Positions 22,161 through 36,400 of a stretch of DNA of 64,000 nucleotides are shown here, in pieces. The first letter of the stretch is position 1; every line of letters starts with the position of its first letter. The translations under genes and the position numbers were made by a program. This DNA comes from Adineta vaga. Taxonomy: Eukaryota; Rotifera. Below the pieces are notes generated by a model. It ran no database searches. It was not told the DNA's origin and saw nothing but the letters and a program-made list of their open reading frames with translations. Where the stretch lies: the NCBI GenBank assembly GCA_021613535.1, contig CP075494.1, positions 1,240,001 through 1,304,000 of the forward strand. The letters run 5' to 3'.

Positions 22161-22639
22161 GCTATAAATGTTGCATCAATTACTAATCTTTTGCAATTGT
22201 GCAAATTTACAAAAACAGATATTAAAAAGACTCAATTCGTAGTTTTTTATGGGCAGAATTTTATAATTATAGACTTGTCCTAGTCTTATTTCTAGTGACT
22301 GTCACAGATATACATTTCCTTAAGTGTTAACAAGAGTTACACACAAGCGAACATAAAAATGTTTTAAATAAAATCTCTTTCGTTTATAGATCATTATCAA
22401 AGAGATAAAAGCGAATTCATCTATTTCAGACAAAATTTGAAAAATGAAGTAGGGCCAATGTATAGTTTAACAGTATTTCATTCATGAAGTCTCACTGTTT
22501 TCTACTCGGGTAACTTTCATAGTGAAATTTTTTAAACTTCATTCTTATCATATGTATTGGAGGTGTGAGCAAAGAAAAAAGACTGTTATTATCTCCATAT
22601 GTTCAAATTCAATCAATTTTTTGAAAATGAATTAACTAT
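22161..22639. other. AT-rich intergenic region
   Basis: Between hairpin I and transposon copy 2. No coding-like frame or repeat identified. Confidence 0.5.
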
Positions 22640-23121
22640 TTAAGGGGACCCCCCCCCTCAGAAAATGTCATTTTTTCGAAAAAAATCGAAATTGAGTTTT
22701 TAGCATAGGAAGATGCGCCGTGTTTTCCTCTTTCAGAATATGTATAATTTGTTTAAAAATAATTGGATTTTCATGTACTTTTTGTATAAAACATATTACT
22801 TACTACCAGTATTTTTTCAAATTTTCGCTATTTTGGAGAATTTTTCAGTTTTGACGAAAACTGCATTACCAATTCTGGCAGTATTCAATAGTATCTTTTT
22901 GGAAAGATTACTAAGCTCTTACCGACATCCTGGCTGAGGGCTATATATCGATATGTCATACTCAGCACTAAATAGCTGGAGTGTATTGAACAGGATTCCA
23001 TTTAGGAAATTTAATGTAACTTCGAATGTGAACTGATGCTTTTTCTATGGAAGCTGCTTATTGTTGAACTCAGTTTAATAAATAAACAAACAACATAAAA
23101 ATAATTTTAAAAAACGTCAAT

Positions 23122-23884
23122 CTATGTACGAAAAAGTTCGATAAACGCTTGCAAAGTGAAGGTGACGTCTGGTTTTTGTGAATAGATTTTTTCATCGATA
23201 TCCGATGGATATAAGCAACGAACGATTTGTTTAATTAACGGTGGTAAATCATAAACTTCTTTCTTCGTTGTTTTTCTTTTTTGCTGTCGAATTTCGAATA
23301 TGAGTTGACGAAGCTGATTGAAAGTTTCTTGTCGACATTTTCGATCACGTGGTAAATCAAGCGGATTTATGTTTGTTGCTACTGTTGATGACGAGGAAGA
23401 TAAATTAACTGAATTTGTGCCTGTTGTGAGTGTTAATGTTGAGAACGATCGAGTGATTGATTTTGATTTACTAGAAAAAAGAAGAGTTTTTATTGACACC
23501 TAATACACTTTAAAAGAAGGATGCAAAGATTTAGTGAATATTTCGTCTGCTACTTTTAGATCCTTTGACTTAGTTTAACGATATATTTAAAGAAAGAACT
23601 GATACATACCTTACAGTATCGACCTTCTTGTTATTCGTAATATTTAATTTGAATGTTTTATTCAAATCGATTTTGCTGGACTCATCTGATTCATCTGAAC
23701 TGTTTGATTCATTGTTTGTTGTAGCATCTGATTCAGAATCGATGGCTGCTGTGTTTAGAAGATTGATACATAAATCAACAGCATCATCAGGTTTCAGGAT
23801 TTTCACTAGAGTGTCAGGTATAATAACGTTTTCCTTGTTAAACGCAGCACATAAGGCATTGTAACATATCTCGAAGTTGTTCAT
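23122..23884 (-). CDS. Second transposon-encoded protein, unrecognised (copy 2)
   Basis: Same two-exon structure and identical translation as the copy 1 gene (exon borders shifted by 11,910 bp): about 215 residues, acidic Ser/Asp-rich N-terminal half, basic C-terminal half, no recognised domain. Its complete conservation with copy 1 mainly reflects the recent duplication of the element. Confidence 0.6.
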
Positions 23885-24114
23885 TGTGTCTTGAAATTCT
23901 AAAATGAAGAGAACGTATCAAAAGTACATTATTGATGTAATATGTAATCTGAAGTCATTAAAATTTGACTGTGAAGGAAGAAAAGACATGGTAATGCGTA
24001 TTTTAATTCTATTATAAAAAATAAAAGAGTTTTAAATAAAAGATGTTTATTCATAAATAGATGTATAAACAAGTAGAAAGACACTAAGAAACACTGCGCA
24101 TCAAAAAAGAAAAT

Positions 24115-26442
24115 TCAATAAGCTCCAGATACATATGAATCGTCTAACGTATCGTCATCATCAACACCAAGACTCATTCGATCACCATATTGCGAATCGA
24201 GTGTTTGGATAGTTAACTTTGGTTTTTCGCGTTCTTTTCTTTTCTGTTTGTGCTCATAATATACTCGACGTTCATCAATTCTTCTCATTACAACTCCAGT
24301 ATAATATCCAAAACCACCACCTGAAAGAGAGACAATACTTTATTTACACCAAATTTGTAAATATTTTTACCTGTCAGCTCAGCTATAACTGGTAAAAGTG
24401 ATTGATGACCCTCGTTATATGATAATACAGCTATTGCTATACATAAATCAATGATTACACCAGTAGCATATTGATTTTTTGGTGCCAAATTCCATAAAAC
24501 AGAATGAAAGCTTTCGTTGGCATTTTGAGAACCACCATTGATAACTTTCTGTAGTGTATCACCTGAACAAAAAAACGCTAAGTTGATATTTAACTTTTCA
24601 AAGATCTCACCATGAGCTAATTCATCGAAGACCGGACGAATAGCTTTCATCACACCTAATGGTAATCGATGTGGATTGTGATCATATTCTTCACCTAGTA
24701 ATAATATACAATACAACACTTAGACGTTTTTATTTCTGATTACCTTTTTCTAGACATTTTAAATATCCACAATATTTTATTGAGCACCATTCATGGTGAG
24801 GTTCTTCGTTCGTCGAAGCCTATAATACGAGATTTCTTCGTTGAAATAAAGTTGCTTATCTCACATACTTTATGTTTCCATATAGCCCAAACTGAACGAA
24901 TCATTTCGTCGAGATTTGTTTTGTTTCGAACAATAGCTTGACGATAATAGTATTTGAAATTAATCATCATTTCTAGAGGTAAAGAACAACTAGTTATAGT
25001 AGAAGCAGAATTTACTAACGCTTTGTCATTCGACCTTTTCCACCTATACCAAGTTTTCCATCAATCTTTGTTTTCTTCAAATCTTCTGCTGCCTTTTGCA
25101 AACGGTGGTGCATCTTTTTCGAAAAATGATTTATGTCTTCCGTTTTTCTAATTGATACATCTTTATACGGAGGACTGTTAATTAATTTTGAAAAGACTTT
25201 TGAATCGCCGTCTCCTATGTAACTATAAATAAACAATATACGAAAAATATAACGATGAAATTCTATTTACTTTGTATATTGGACATTGTAAATTGCTTCA
25301 GAGCGTGAAAATATCCGATATATTCCTTCCGCTTCCATGGAACCTAAATTAAGTTTCAGTTAAAATAAAAGCTTCTGAATAGAATAATACTTGATGAGCC
25401 CGAATGATTTTTTTCACATTGATGGTTTTTCTTGATTTCACGATACTTTACTGGATCTAAATCTTTCATACTGAGTGCCCCAATACAAACAGAACAAGTT
25501 TTGGATAATCTCTCTAAATCCAACACCTGTAAAAATAAAATGATGACATGAAGATATTTTATCTATTTTTTACCTTTGCATTGGGACCGACAGACATTAT
25601 ATCGACAACTCCATGGTTACTAGAAAAACCACGTTTTTGCCATGTTCCGTCACCACTAACTGTGAGTCTACGTTCATTTGATTCACGACATGCATCTGCT
25701 ACTGCATTTTTCATGGAATGAAGCTTGTGTGATTCAAATACCGGAAGTATATGTGTAATTATACGAGAGAAATGATCTTCATCAACAGGAGGTGGAACAT
25801 TCAAAGCACCACAGAATTTTGCAAGACCTTGATGACCAAATCCAACCAAATTTGCACCTAAGTATTGAATGAATTTGTACGTTATTAAACTATCAAGAAT
25901 TAACTTACCAATTGCGCTCCGAATATTAATATCACGTCGAGAAGTTTTTGGACATTGTTTCGATGTATTGATTTTAATTTCATTACGGCAGTCGCATGTA
26001 AATATCAAAGAACAATATAATCCTAAAATATATATGTAATCATTACGTTTCACACAAGAAAATAGAAAATAAACAGACCTTCTCGTTTGGAAACAGATAT
26101 ATTACCATTCCATATTGATTTACATGAGATGCAAATACTCTGTTTCATTAATTCTAATAAAAACGAATTATGAATTATTTGATAATAATCATTTTCTTTC
26201 ACATCTTCAACAATATCTGCATTTTGTTCAAGGTAACTAGATAATTTCCCAGCTGATGCACCGGCAAACGGACGTTTTTTGTACGTGAAATATTCATTAG
26301 TCGATTGATCTTTATTTGAGATGAGTTCATTTTGTAACTGACTTGTCTTTTTTGCAACACTGGTAACGTTTTTACATGATGCAGATTTGTTTTCAACGAG
26401 CCGAATTTTTCTCTCCTTTTTTAAAACCGAGTCATGCGGCAT
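24115..26442 (-). CDS. Transposase, Kolobok / Mutator-like transposase domain (copy 2, open)
   Basis: Start ATG at 26442, stop near 24115, at least eight exons with short introns of about 50 bp. The zinc-binding N-terminus (ICISCKSIW, then CDC after the first intron) precedes a catalytic core with putative acidic triad residues in GDGTWQKRGFSS, YIGDGDSK and QNANESFHS. The order and spacing match the arthropod/cnidarian Mutator-like transposase-domain proteins I know from TTAA-duplicating Kolobok elements. Unlike copy 1, exon 3 reads uninterrupted from the LNVPPP motif to VVDIMSVGPNAK and then into a normal donor site. The tail is basic then acidic (EHKQKRKEREK, GVDDDDTLDDS). It would act in the nucleus, cutting at TTAA. 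Confidence 0.82.
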
Positions 26443-27306
26443 TGTAGACGATAAAATTGACCTGGAATAATCTAAAATCTAGAAAGGAAACATCATAAGT
26501 CTTGTTCCTGAGAAAAAATTATGCTAATTATAGCTTCGTTGTAATCTTGTTCAACTTTTACCAAAAACTGTCAGGTTTTTTAGTTTTTCTAAAGAAATAT
26601 GTGAGTTATACTTTTCTAAAATACATGAATCATCCGAAAACAACAAGCCGAACCTATATCAACAGGACAGATGGTGCCAGTCTATGTAGTCCATTACGTG
26701 ATGTGAAAAAGCGCGTTAAAATATAGGCGAAATACACGATTTTCAAGTCAATATTTTCTAATCTCGATAAAAAAATCACTTCGAAAACTTATTTTGCGTT
26801 TTTCTCAAAACACCATTTTGAATAAGAAAAATTGCTATAACTCGGTCAATTTATGAGCTATACCCAATTTGTTTTTTTTGTTCGAAAGGTCTGAACGAGA
26901 CGAAACTTTTCATCAGACACTTTTTTTAAAATCAACTCCTGAGCTGAGAAAAATCAAATTTACTGTGATAAAAACACCGTTTTTTTAGTCCTCTGTACTA
27001 AAACAGCAGTAAAAAACAAATTATACATAATTTCAAAAATACGTTTGATGAAAAGTTGCGCCTTGAGACGGGCTTGAATTTGAGACCACCCCGGCCTCTG
27101 TAGCTCACACCGTGACCAAGTTATAGCAACTTTCCTAGAGGCCAAAAATGACCTATAAATGAGCTGTAAATCCGATTTAGTAAGACCGATCGGGCTCAAA
27201 TTTTTACCAGAAGTATATCTCACTAAGATCACTCGTTCCTAAAAATTTCAGCCCGAACGTATCATCCTAAGTGGGGAATCGTTCCTGAGGGGGGGGGTCC
27301 CCTTAA

Positions 27307-27449
27307 GAATATTCTTCTTACACTATAGCAAATCAATTATTTTAAATTTCTACTTCAATGTTTATTTCTTGATTAAATAATGTAAAATATAAGAAAAATC
27401 ACACACACACACGTATACAATGGAATGAGTCTCAATTAAATTTTTCGAA
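27307..27449. other. 3' flank of the giant gene
   Basis: A short AT-rich stretch with a CACACACACAC microsatellite (about 27401-27412). On the minus strand it would hold the giant gene's 3' UTR and polyadenylation region, truncated to 144 bp by transposon copy 2. Confidence 0.4.
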
Positions 27450-30400
27450 TCACATAAATTCACTGGCAATAATTGTGTTCACTTGTTGCATGACCTCTTT
27501 CAATAACGATGATGTATCTGCTTGGTTCAGTTTTACTCTTTTTACTTGATTTTCCTTTTTATCCTTTTTAAAGATTGTTTCAATATTTCGCAACATCGCT
27601 TGAACATTTGCAGTAAAATCAGATAGTAATAAAAAGAATCCGCGAGTTTTTATTTCTTCTACAAGATTTTCCATTAATGGTACATCTGGTAATCCACCCG
27701 GATAACTATCACCAGCTGTACCGCCACTGCAAAACGGCATATGTCCAGGTGCATCTCCAACCCAAACCAATATTTGTGCAGCTCGTGAACTTTTATCTTT
27801 TGTCCAATTTAATCTCAATGCTTTATTCAAGCCACCTTGAACATCTTCACATTCATCAGCACCCCCACTCGCTTGTTGACTTGCAATTTTTGCTTCAACT
27901 GGTCCAAGATTAGGTGTTTGATGAAAATCGATTACATCAAAACGATTCGAATCTGTATAATCACGATAAGCAACAAATGCCATACGTAGAACACTATCTT
28001 TATCATATTTTTCTTTCATTTCTTTTTGTATTCCATCGGCAATAGCTTTAATATGCTGTTTACATGCTGCAATCCAACTTCCCATTGAACCAGTACAATC
28101 CATAACGAAACAAATTTCAACTGTCAATGGCGAACTATGAACATTACTAGAAAATGTTAAATCAATCGTACGTTTTGCATTTTGTGTAATCGCATCGAAA
28201 TGTGTTTTCATTTCTTGGTTCCAAACTTCATCTGTTGTTGAATATTCTTTCCCATCTTCTCCTGTAAATTTTGTTGTTTTATCTGCATGAAATGAATCAT
28301 ACGGTTTGCTTCCATCACTCTGTTCATTCGACCAATTAACAAGTGCATCACAGAGTAAGCGTGGATTTTGTACAATAATCCAATCATTAAATGCTAACGA
28401 AACACCATTTGATTCAAAACCAACACCAATTCCAATTACTGTAATTGAACGTTGTTCAGCGTAAGCAATAATATTTTGCATGAAACTTCCACGTTTGTCA
28501 TAACCATCGGTAAGAGCAAAAATAAACATTGGTCCATGATTATTATTATATGATGATTGTTGTTGTAATAATTCAGTAGCTGCAAATAATGCGTCACTTA
28601 ATAAAGTTGTTTCACCATCAATTTTCAATGAATTTATGAGATGATGTAGAAATAAACGATCATATTTTTGTTTATAACTTTTTATTAATTCGATTTGTTT
28701 ACCAAATGTTAAAACATTAAAATCTTCGATACCGATTTTATTCAATGCTGCACATATGGAAATTAAAATATCAACTGATGCAAAGTACGTCGGTCCAGTC
28801 ATCGAAACAGATTGATCAAGAAGTAATGCAATACGATATTCGGGTTTTTGCGAACCGATTTGATTTAGATAGATTCGATTGTATTGACCTTGTGTACAAA
28901 TAAATTTTACAATACCTGGTATATATAATCGACTGCCTCGAGTATCTGGTAATGATTGTGTTGGTTTATATGCTGGAAGAATATAATCTTCCAAAGCACG
29001 GACTAATTCACTGATATATTCCTCAAGTTGTTGTTCGATTTGTTGAAGAGTTTTATCTGTTTGTGTTAGTATTGTATCATGTATTTCTAGATTTGAATAA
29101 CTTTTTTCAAGTGCATCAAGTGTTTCATCGAAATTTTTTATAAATTCGTCTGAAGCTAATGTAAAATTCGTATTTATCTGTTGTTGAATAGTTTGTTGTT
29201 CGAGTTTTTGTCGAGCATCATTGACATAGAATTGCCCGGTATAACAAATATCCGGATGTTTCCATAATTCGATATCTTTTACATTGGAGAGAATAAATGG
29301 ATTCATTGGATGAAATTTAATTCCATCATTTGTACTTGATACGGTGGATATTTTTGAAGCATCAACGGGTCGATTTGCATGAAGAACAATCGATTGTTCG
29401 ATCATATGGAAAAGATCATCGACAACTGTTTTTGTTAAACTATCTAATTGTCCAGTTTCAATAAGTCGATTTCGATCAGGTGCTATACGTTTTATGAATT
29501 CGTTCGCTTTTCTCTCATGTTCAATAGCAAATTGTTTATATTCATTTGAAAATTTCGCATCATCTTTTTTCGGTACTTCTGGAATAATACAAACCATATA
29601 AAGTTCGGCTTTGGCAGTACTTAACTGATTCGTGTATAATTCAGTTTCATCCTGAGATGAGATACCATCAGTAATCATGATAATGTATCGTTTAACATTT
29701 GGTTTTACTTGAGTGCCATATAAATCCTTATTCGTAGCAATTTGTTTCAATGCTGTTGCTGGTAAGGTTTTTTCGTCGGTTGTGAATGACTCAAGAATGT
29801 ATTGTCCACGTGCGATGACTGATTGTTGAAGACTTTGAGTAGTGTTTGTTGTTGATACTGTACTATACATTGATTCATGTCCTAGCGGTTTAAGTATTTT
29901 TTGTTCAGCACCAAATCGAACAATGCCGAATTTCCATTCAAGACGATGAAATGTTTCTAGTAGAATCACCAATGTATTTAATGCTTCACGGATCTTTTTT
30001 CCGCCCATACTTCCACTATTATCAACACAGAAAATAAATTCGAACTGTAGATCATCATTGGATGTTGTTTGTTGTTTTCCATATTGCTTTTTTAATGCTG
30101 AACGTAGACGTGTTAATAACATTAGTTGAATATTTCGCGTAAGACGAGCAAGTAAAGCATAACGTGGTCTATCTAATGCTGTTTCTGGTAAATGCTCTGG
30201 ATCACAATGTTCAGTAATAGTTCCAATATCATATTTGTTGGCAGATTGTAGAAGAGTGGAGTACATGTCAGCGGATCGCTTTTGAAATTTCTCTAGTTGC
30301 TGTTTGCTGATACTGACCTTCGTACTTTCTTGTTTTGAAGGTTTTTTGTCTGGTGATGGACTTCCATCTACACTTGGACCGAAGTCCACACGGATAACTC

Positions 30401-33400
30401 CAGGTGATTTATTGTCACCTTTGAATGTTGTTGAGTTTTCTGATCCTTCTTTTCTCACTTTTCCGTCATCGTTAATCTCTAGAACTACATCGCGATTAGC
30501 AGTTGTTGGAAGTTCGATAGTCGGTGTAGAGGGATCTTTGTTGTTTTCTGCATCTTTGTTATTTTCATCGAGAGCTTCATTTAAATCATTATCGTAATTT
30601 GCTAAGAGATTATCGAGTCGAATCCCCAACTGATGTAATATCGGATCACCCATTATTTCACCTTGTTCAAATTTCGAGTCTTCAAATCCTTGTAAGAGCT
30701 GTTTGATATTATCCAAGTTTGTTTGTTGTTGCTGACCTTGCCCCTGATAGTTCAATTCCGCGATGTGACTATCTTCAGGTATATCATAATCAACCGCCAA
30801 GTCATTCTTCTTGCTGAGTTTACACAATTTGCGTAAAGGTTCTGAGTCACTTAATTTATCCAAAACTTGCATTAGATCTCTTTGTATTTCAAGACAATTT
30901 CGTCTGATATGACCATTGACGTCACCTGCGCACGAATCAATGAACTCCAGCGATTGATATAATTGTAACGATGTTTGAATAACTTTCGGTAAAGTTTTTT
31001 TAGCCAAATTGTCAATTTCTCTTCTCATATTGTTTGCTGCCATCTGTTGAAGAGCATTCATGGTTGCTTGAATTTTATTATTAATATTGGCAGCCGTTGT
31101 TAAACATGTGATTGTTTCTGGTAACAATAATTCGTCCTGTTTTATTATATTCGATAATTGTGTTTCTGATTCATTATTTAATTTAGCTGCTTCTGATGCG
31201 AGTGTTTCTACTTTGTCTTTTGCTGCTGCTCTTGCCTCCAAACTTATTTCATTTGTTAATAAGGGGCTCACCGGGACGGCGGATTCATTTGATGTTGCCT
31301 CCATAGATTCAATTGTATCACTAGCTGCAAGACGATGCGCACTTTCACTGTGACTATTATCACTACTGCCCTTGCCCATGCCTGTCGTTGCACTACCTCT
31401 AGTGCCCGCGCTGGTACCTGCATCACCAGTGGAACTTGCACTACTACCGCCACCTTTGTCGGAGCTTGTACTTGCACCGCCACTAGAACTTGCATTACTA
31501 GCACCAACCTTGGGTGTTACTGCACTAGCACTAGCTTCATCCGTGCCTGCACTGGTACTAGTAGAACCTGCAGCGCTGCCTTGACCTGCACTACCAGATT
31601 TTCCACCTGCGCTACCGGAAGAACCTCCTCCGCCACTGCCTTGACCTGCACTGCCAGATTTTCCACCTGCAGAACCACCAGAACCTCCTCCGCCACTGCC
31701 TTGGCCTGCACTACCAGATTTTCCACCTGCGCTACCGGAAGAACCTCCTCCGCCACTGCCTTGACCTGCACTGCCAGATTTTCCACCTGCAGAACCACCA
31801 GAACCTCCTCCGCCACTGCCTTGACCATTACCACTGCCATCTGAACCTCCACTGCCGCCTTTGCCTCTACCAAATAGTTTGAACAAGGAGAACGCTAAAC
31901 CAATGGCGGCTAGCACGAGTCCAACAGGATTTGTGGCGGTTAATAATAAAGCAATACCGGTAATTATATCAATAGCTGTTTTGACAGATTCTGGTAAATC
32001 GGGTACAAGTTCAGTGAGCAATGATAATACAGCTGCTGCTATTGAACTAATTTGTGCTGCCTTCGATGCTATTGTTGTTGCTTTCATTAGAGCTGACGTA
32101 GCTTGTTGGATTTGTTGAACATTTTTGTAGATAGTTTTAGTTTTTTGTACAATGTCCACTACTTCTTTGCTCACACCCATAGTAGTCATTGCAGTATCAA
32201 TAAGATCGAGATACTGATCACCTGACAAGCGCTTTCCATTTATTAATGCTGATAATAACGGTTTGGCGCCATTGATTATTTGTTGTCCTTGTCCACCAAT
32301 GTAGGAACCAGTGACATCCATTATATCCTCATAGCTAATCTTTTGATTATTGAGCTTTTTACGTAATATCGGTATAACTGGTTGAATATGATTGTTTATT
32401 TCTGGCGGAAGGAAACTTGCAGCAACACTTAATGATTGATCTAATATTCTTTGTGGATTATCGGAACGAACTGCATCAATTAAATTAACAACGTCATTCA
32501 CTTTCTTGGCATGTTCTGATGGTAAAAATGATGCACCTAATTTCAATGCACATTTTGTTAGTTCTTCTTTTGCCATATTTTTGTGATCAATTACAATTTG
32601 TAGCTCATGCGCCATACTATAAACATTTTGAATTTCCGGTGGTAAATGTGACCTTAATTTGTCATTATTCAACAGACTATCTAATGCTTGCAAAGGATCA
32701 TTTGTTTGTGATAGTATATTAGCGATTGAATTGGTAATTTCCATAGCAGTATCGATTTTTGTAGTATACTCAGGAAAAAATTCACTAGCAATCGAATGAA
32801 CTGCACCTTGCACATTATGATTTTGTACTTGCTCCATAACATTTCGTGCAGTACATAAAACTTTTGCTGTTTTTGAATCAACAATATTCAACGTTGCATC
32901 AAATGCGCAGTTAAGTAAATTTTCTGCTGTTATCTCTTGTTTCGACAGTTTAGTTAATGATTCCACAACATTATGAGCTTGTTCTGAAACACATGGTACA
33001 AGTCGAAGTGCATCTTTAATCGCATCAATTTCTTGATGATTGACCATCTTCACATAAACATTGCCGATTGTTTCAAAAGTTTCAGACATTGTCTTTGGTG
33101 CCATTATAGATGCCAATTCTAATGTTGTTTTAACAACGTCTTGTATATCACATCTCTCTAATTTACTAGTATGATCGAGAGTATCAAAAATTGCTTGTGC
33201 ACGTTCATTTGGTATCAATTCTAATAGATTTCTCAAAGCTTGTAACTTGTCGGTTTTCAATACAGTCAAAGTGTTAAATGCAATTTGTAAAGTATTTGCT
33301 GTCTCTCGATTATATAACTCAGATACTTGTTTAATTATTTGTTCTTGAGAGATTTTGCCCGACGAGAATTGTTCGATACCAATATTAAATCCAAGTCGAA

Positions 33401-36400
33401 GACGATCAGGAAGTAAAGCGGAAATTGATTTTAATGCTTGTGTTGGTGCAGAAATACCTTGATCGATTATTGTTTTTAAACTAATTTCACTGACATTTGA
33501 TAGTTCATCACTAATTAATTGTTGTGCTAAATCCATCACCGATTGTTTGATATTACCATTAAGTATTTCCGGTGCCGTTGAGAAGATACATTTAACATGT
33601 TCAGATAAATGTTGATCTGGAATGATATCAAATAGATCGATAACAGCATCCATGGTGATATGTTCAGTAGTACTCAATCTATTTAACACAGTTGTAATTG
33701 GTCCCAAAAGTTCTTTTGTAGCTTTATCGGAAATACATTCAACAGTTTGTTCAACTAATTTTGCTACATTTGATCGAGTCAATTCACCATTTATCACTGG
33801 TATTAAATTTTGATAAGATTCAAGTAATGTATTCAGATGATCGAGAGTCTTACGTCCATTGACACCATCATTTAAACGACTAGTTAACTGAATACCTAAT
33901 TCTAAAACTTCTAGTTGTGTCATTGTCACTGTATCGATATTCGAAATGATTTGTATAAACATACTGTTTGCTTTTCGTTGGGTATTTTCAGGATGCATTA
34001 AATCGCATAATTCAGAAACATTCTGCATTAGTCCAAGAATACGACCTTTTGTGACATCGGATACAATCATTGTAAGAGTATCGTGCAATTTTCTATGTTC
34101 ATGTAATGCTAATTGTTCTAATAACGAATTTTCTAATGTTGTAACAAAATTAACCAGTGATTGTGGCGAATAAGGTCTTGATCTAAATGTTGTCATTGTA
34201 TCTTTAATCACCTTAATCCAGGTAATTTGTAATCCTTTCAATCGACGACAATTATATGTAATTGATAAGATTGTTTCGAAGAGATCAAATGGATCTTTTT
34301 GTGTGGTTAATGTTTTCAAATCTATTGATAAACTTCGACAACGATCATTACCGAAATTTAACATTACTGAAATGATATTAATGTAATTGTCTTTGTCACA
34401 AACAGATGTTCGATCTATTAATAAGACAATAGTTAGAATTGTTCGTAATGAATTCACAATTGTTCCATCAATATGTAGACTTAATGCTGAACATAAATCT
34501 TCAACGAATTTCGACCAATCACAGCTCGTATCAGCTAATTTTTTAATACCATTAGTTAAATTTGAAATAAGGCGTTGAAAACTGTGAATATTTTCTTTTT
34601 CATCCGTTTGTAAATCTGATGATAATGAAGCCATAACATACGGTAATGTTGTGATATCTTTTACTGATGGTTGATAATCTTGATGTGAAAATTTTTCACT
34701 TAATTTCATCAGTTCAATTGCATTCTTTGTTTCCTCACAATCATCTAAATGTGTTTGAAGAAAATCTAATACTGAGCTAGCTGAAAGTTCATTTTCTGAA
34801 GCAGAAATTGCTTGTGTAACTAGTTCTGTATTATCTAATGGTACATTGGATTCATATAATTTTTGTAAAACAACTTTTTCATTCACTGGTTCTTCATTTG
34901 CTACTAATTGTAAGATTTGATCGAGAAAATTCACTGAATTTCCATTTGTTGTTGTTCTCATTTCGGATAAAAGATTACAGAATGCTTGTTCCGGACGACC
35001 TTTTTCTTCAATATCCTGTATAAGATTAGCAACTTTATCTGTCAACATTTTCTTTTGTTGTTTTTCTTTGCTTTTTAATTGTGTATTTTGGTTTGAAATT
35101 AGTTCCGTTGTATAATCAAGCAGACGCTTTCTGGCTGTCGAGTCATTAGTATTTCTTTCGAAGGAATGTTTTTCGTATTCCAATAAACGTCCAAGGATTT
35201 GTTCATCGCTATTTCGTGATTGTTCTTCGAAAAGAACCGATAGTTTTTTCGCACATTCCAAAGGTAGTAAAAGATTTTCCGCTTCGCTTCTATGTGGCGA
35301 ACCAACAATAGCGGGTGCCAATTGTTCGTTTAAAATAGTATCGATATTTTTATATAAATCACTCCAATGTTTTCGAGAAAATGAATCGAAAGTTTTCTTA
35401 ACACTTTCTTGAATTTTTTCGGTATACGAAGATATTTCATGTTCATCGGGTTCGAGTCCGGAGAGAATTTCATCACATGTTAAATTATCGGGAATATCGG
35501 AAGGTTTAGGTTCACGATGTATTAATTCATCGAGTTGAGTAACAATCGGAGCGATGGCAGTTGCTGCACGTTGTCGATATTCATGAGTATTATCTTCAAG
35601 TAATTCCATCAGTCGTTTTCCACTTGTTGATTGTGAGATTTGTTGAGATGGCGATGGAAGATCAATTACTAAACTGGATACTTTCGATTCGTCTTTTGGT
35701 TTAACACGACCAGTCACTATTAATTTGTATTTCTTTGATAAACCTGTTCCTGATTGAACTGTTAATGGTACATCAATCTTGAAATCTCCTAATGGTGCAG
35801 TCTTTTTAATCTCGACAATACATTTAATTAATCGTGAATCTAGTTTATTTATTGGAACACTTTTAGTATCACTGCTGATTCTCAAAGAAATGACATCATC
35901 ATTCTCATATGATTCACATTCTAATTGTGCACGTTCATGTCCATCATTTTTCATTGTTATTGAGAATGAATGTTTTGCAAGAGGATTTGTTGTACCACAA
36001 TGTAAAACATTTTGATCAAGAGTTATAATTGGTGCTAAACGTTTACAATGAAATGGAATACGTTGAATTGGTTCTTTACAATTTGTTTTTAGTATAAATT
36101 CGCAATCGAATGAAGGTAATTTCTTTTGAACTTTGTAGACAAAGTTATATTCAATCTTTTGACGAGGTACTATCGAACGTGGGTAGGGGGTTGAATCATC
36201 AATTGACACATGTGATGATGTGGAATGGAATTCATCAAGTAACATTTCAACTAAACCTTTATTGAATAAAACAATCTGACCATTTTCTTCACTTTTATCT
36301 TCTTTTACGCTCAAGATTTTTAATGGTTTTAGTAAATCTTGATCTAATTCGGGCCAACCAGCTGATGTTTTCAATATTAACTTAAATGATGATCGTTGAG

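Larger units (their letters stand above)
22640..27306. mobile_element. Kolobok-like DNA transposon, copy 2 (apparently intact)
   Basis: 4,659-bp element (22644-27302) flanked by TTAA (22640-22643, 27303-27306), same orientation and gene content as copy 1. Wherever I compared the two copies line by line they are identical apart from four one-base homopolymer differences: left terminal C-run 9 against 8, an A-run and two T-runs each one longer at 25625-25710. Here the transposase frame is open through the catalytic block, so this copy is the candidate autonomous one. It is inserted 144 bp downstream of the giant gene's stop codon. Confidence 0.88.

Noticed and set aside
31335-31873. Long antisense open frames over the Gly/Ser repeat region (both other-strand and shifted-frame)
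   Set aside because: They are low-complexity shadows (Thr/Cys/Ala or Val/Glu runs) of the GC-richer Gly/Ser-coding repeat, without a domain or start context.
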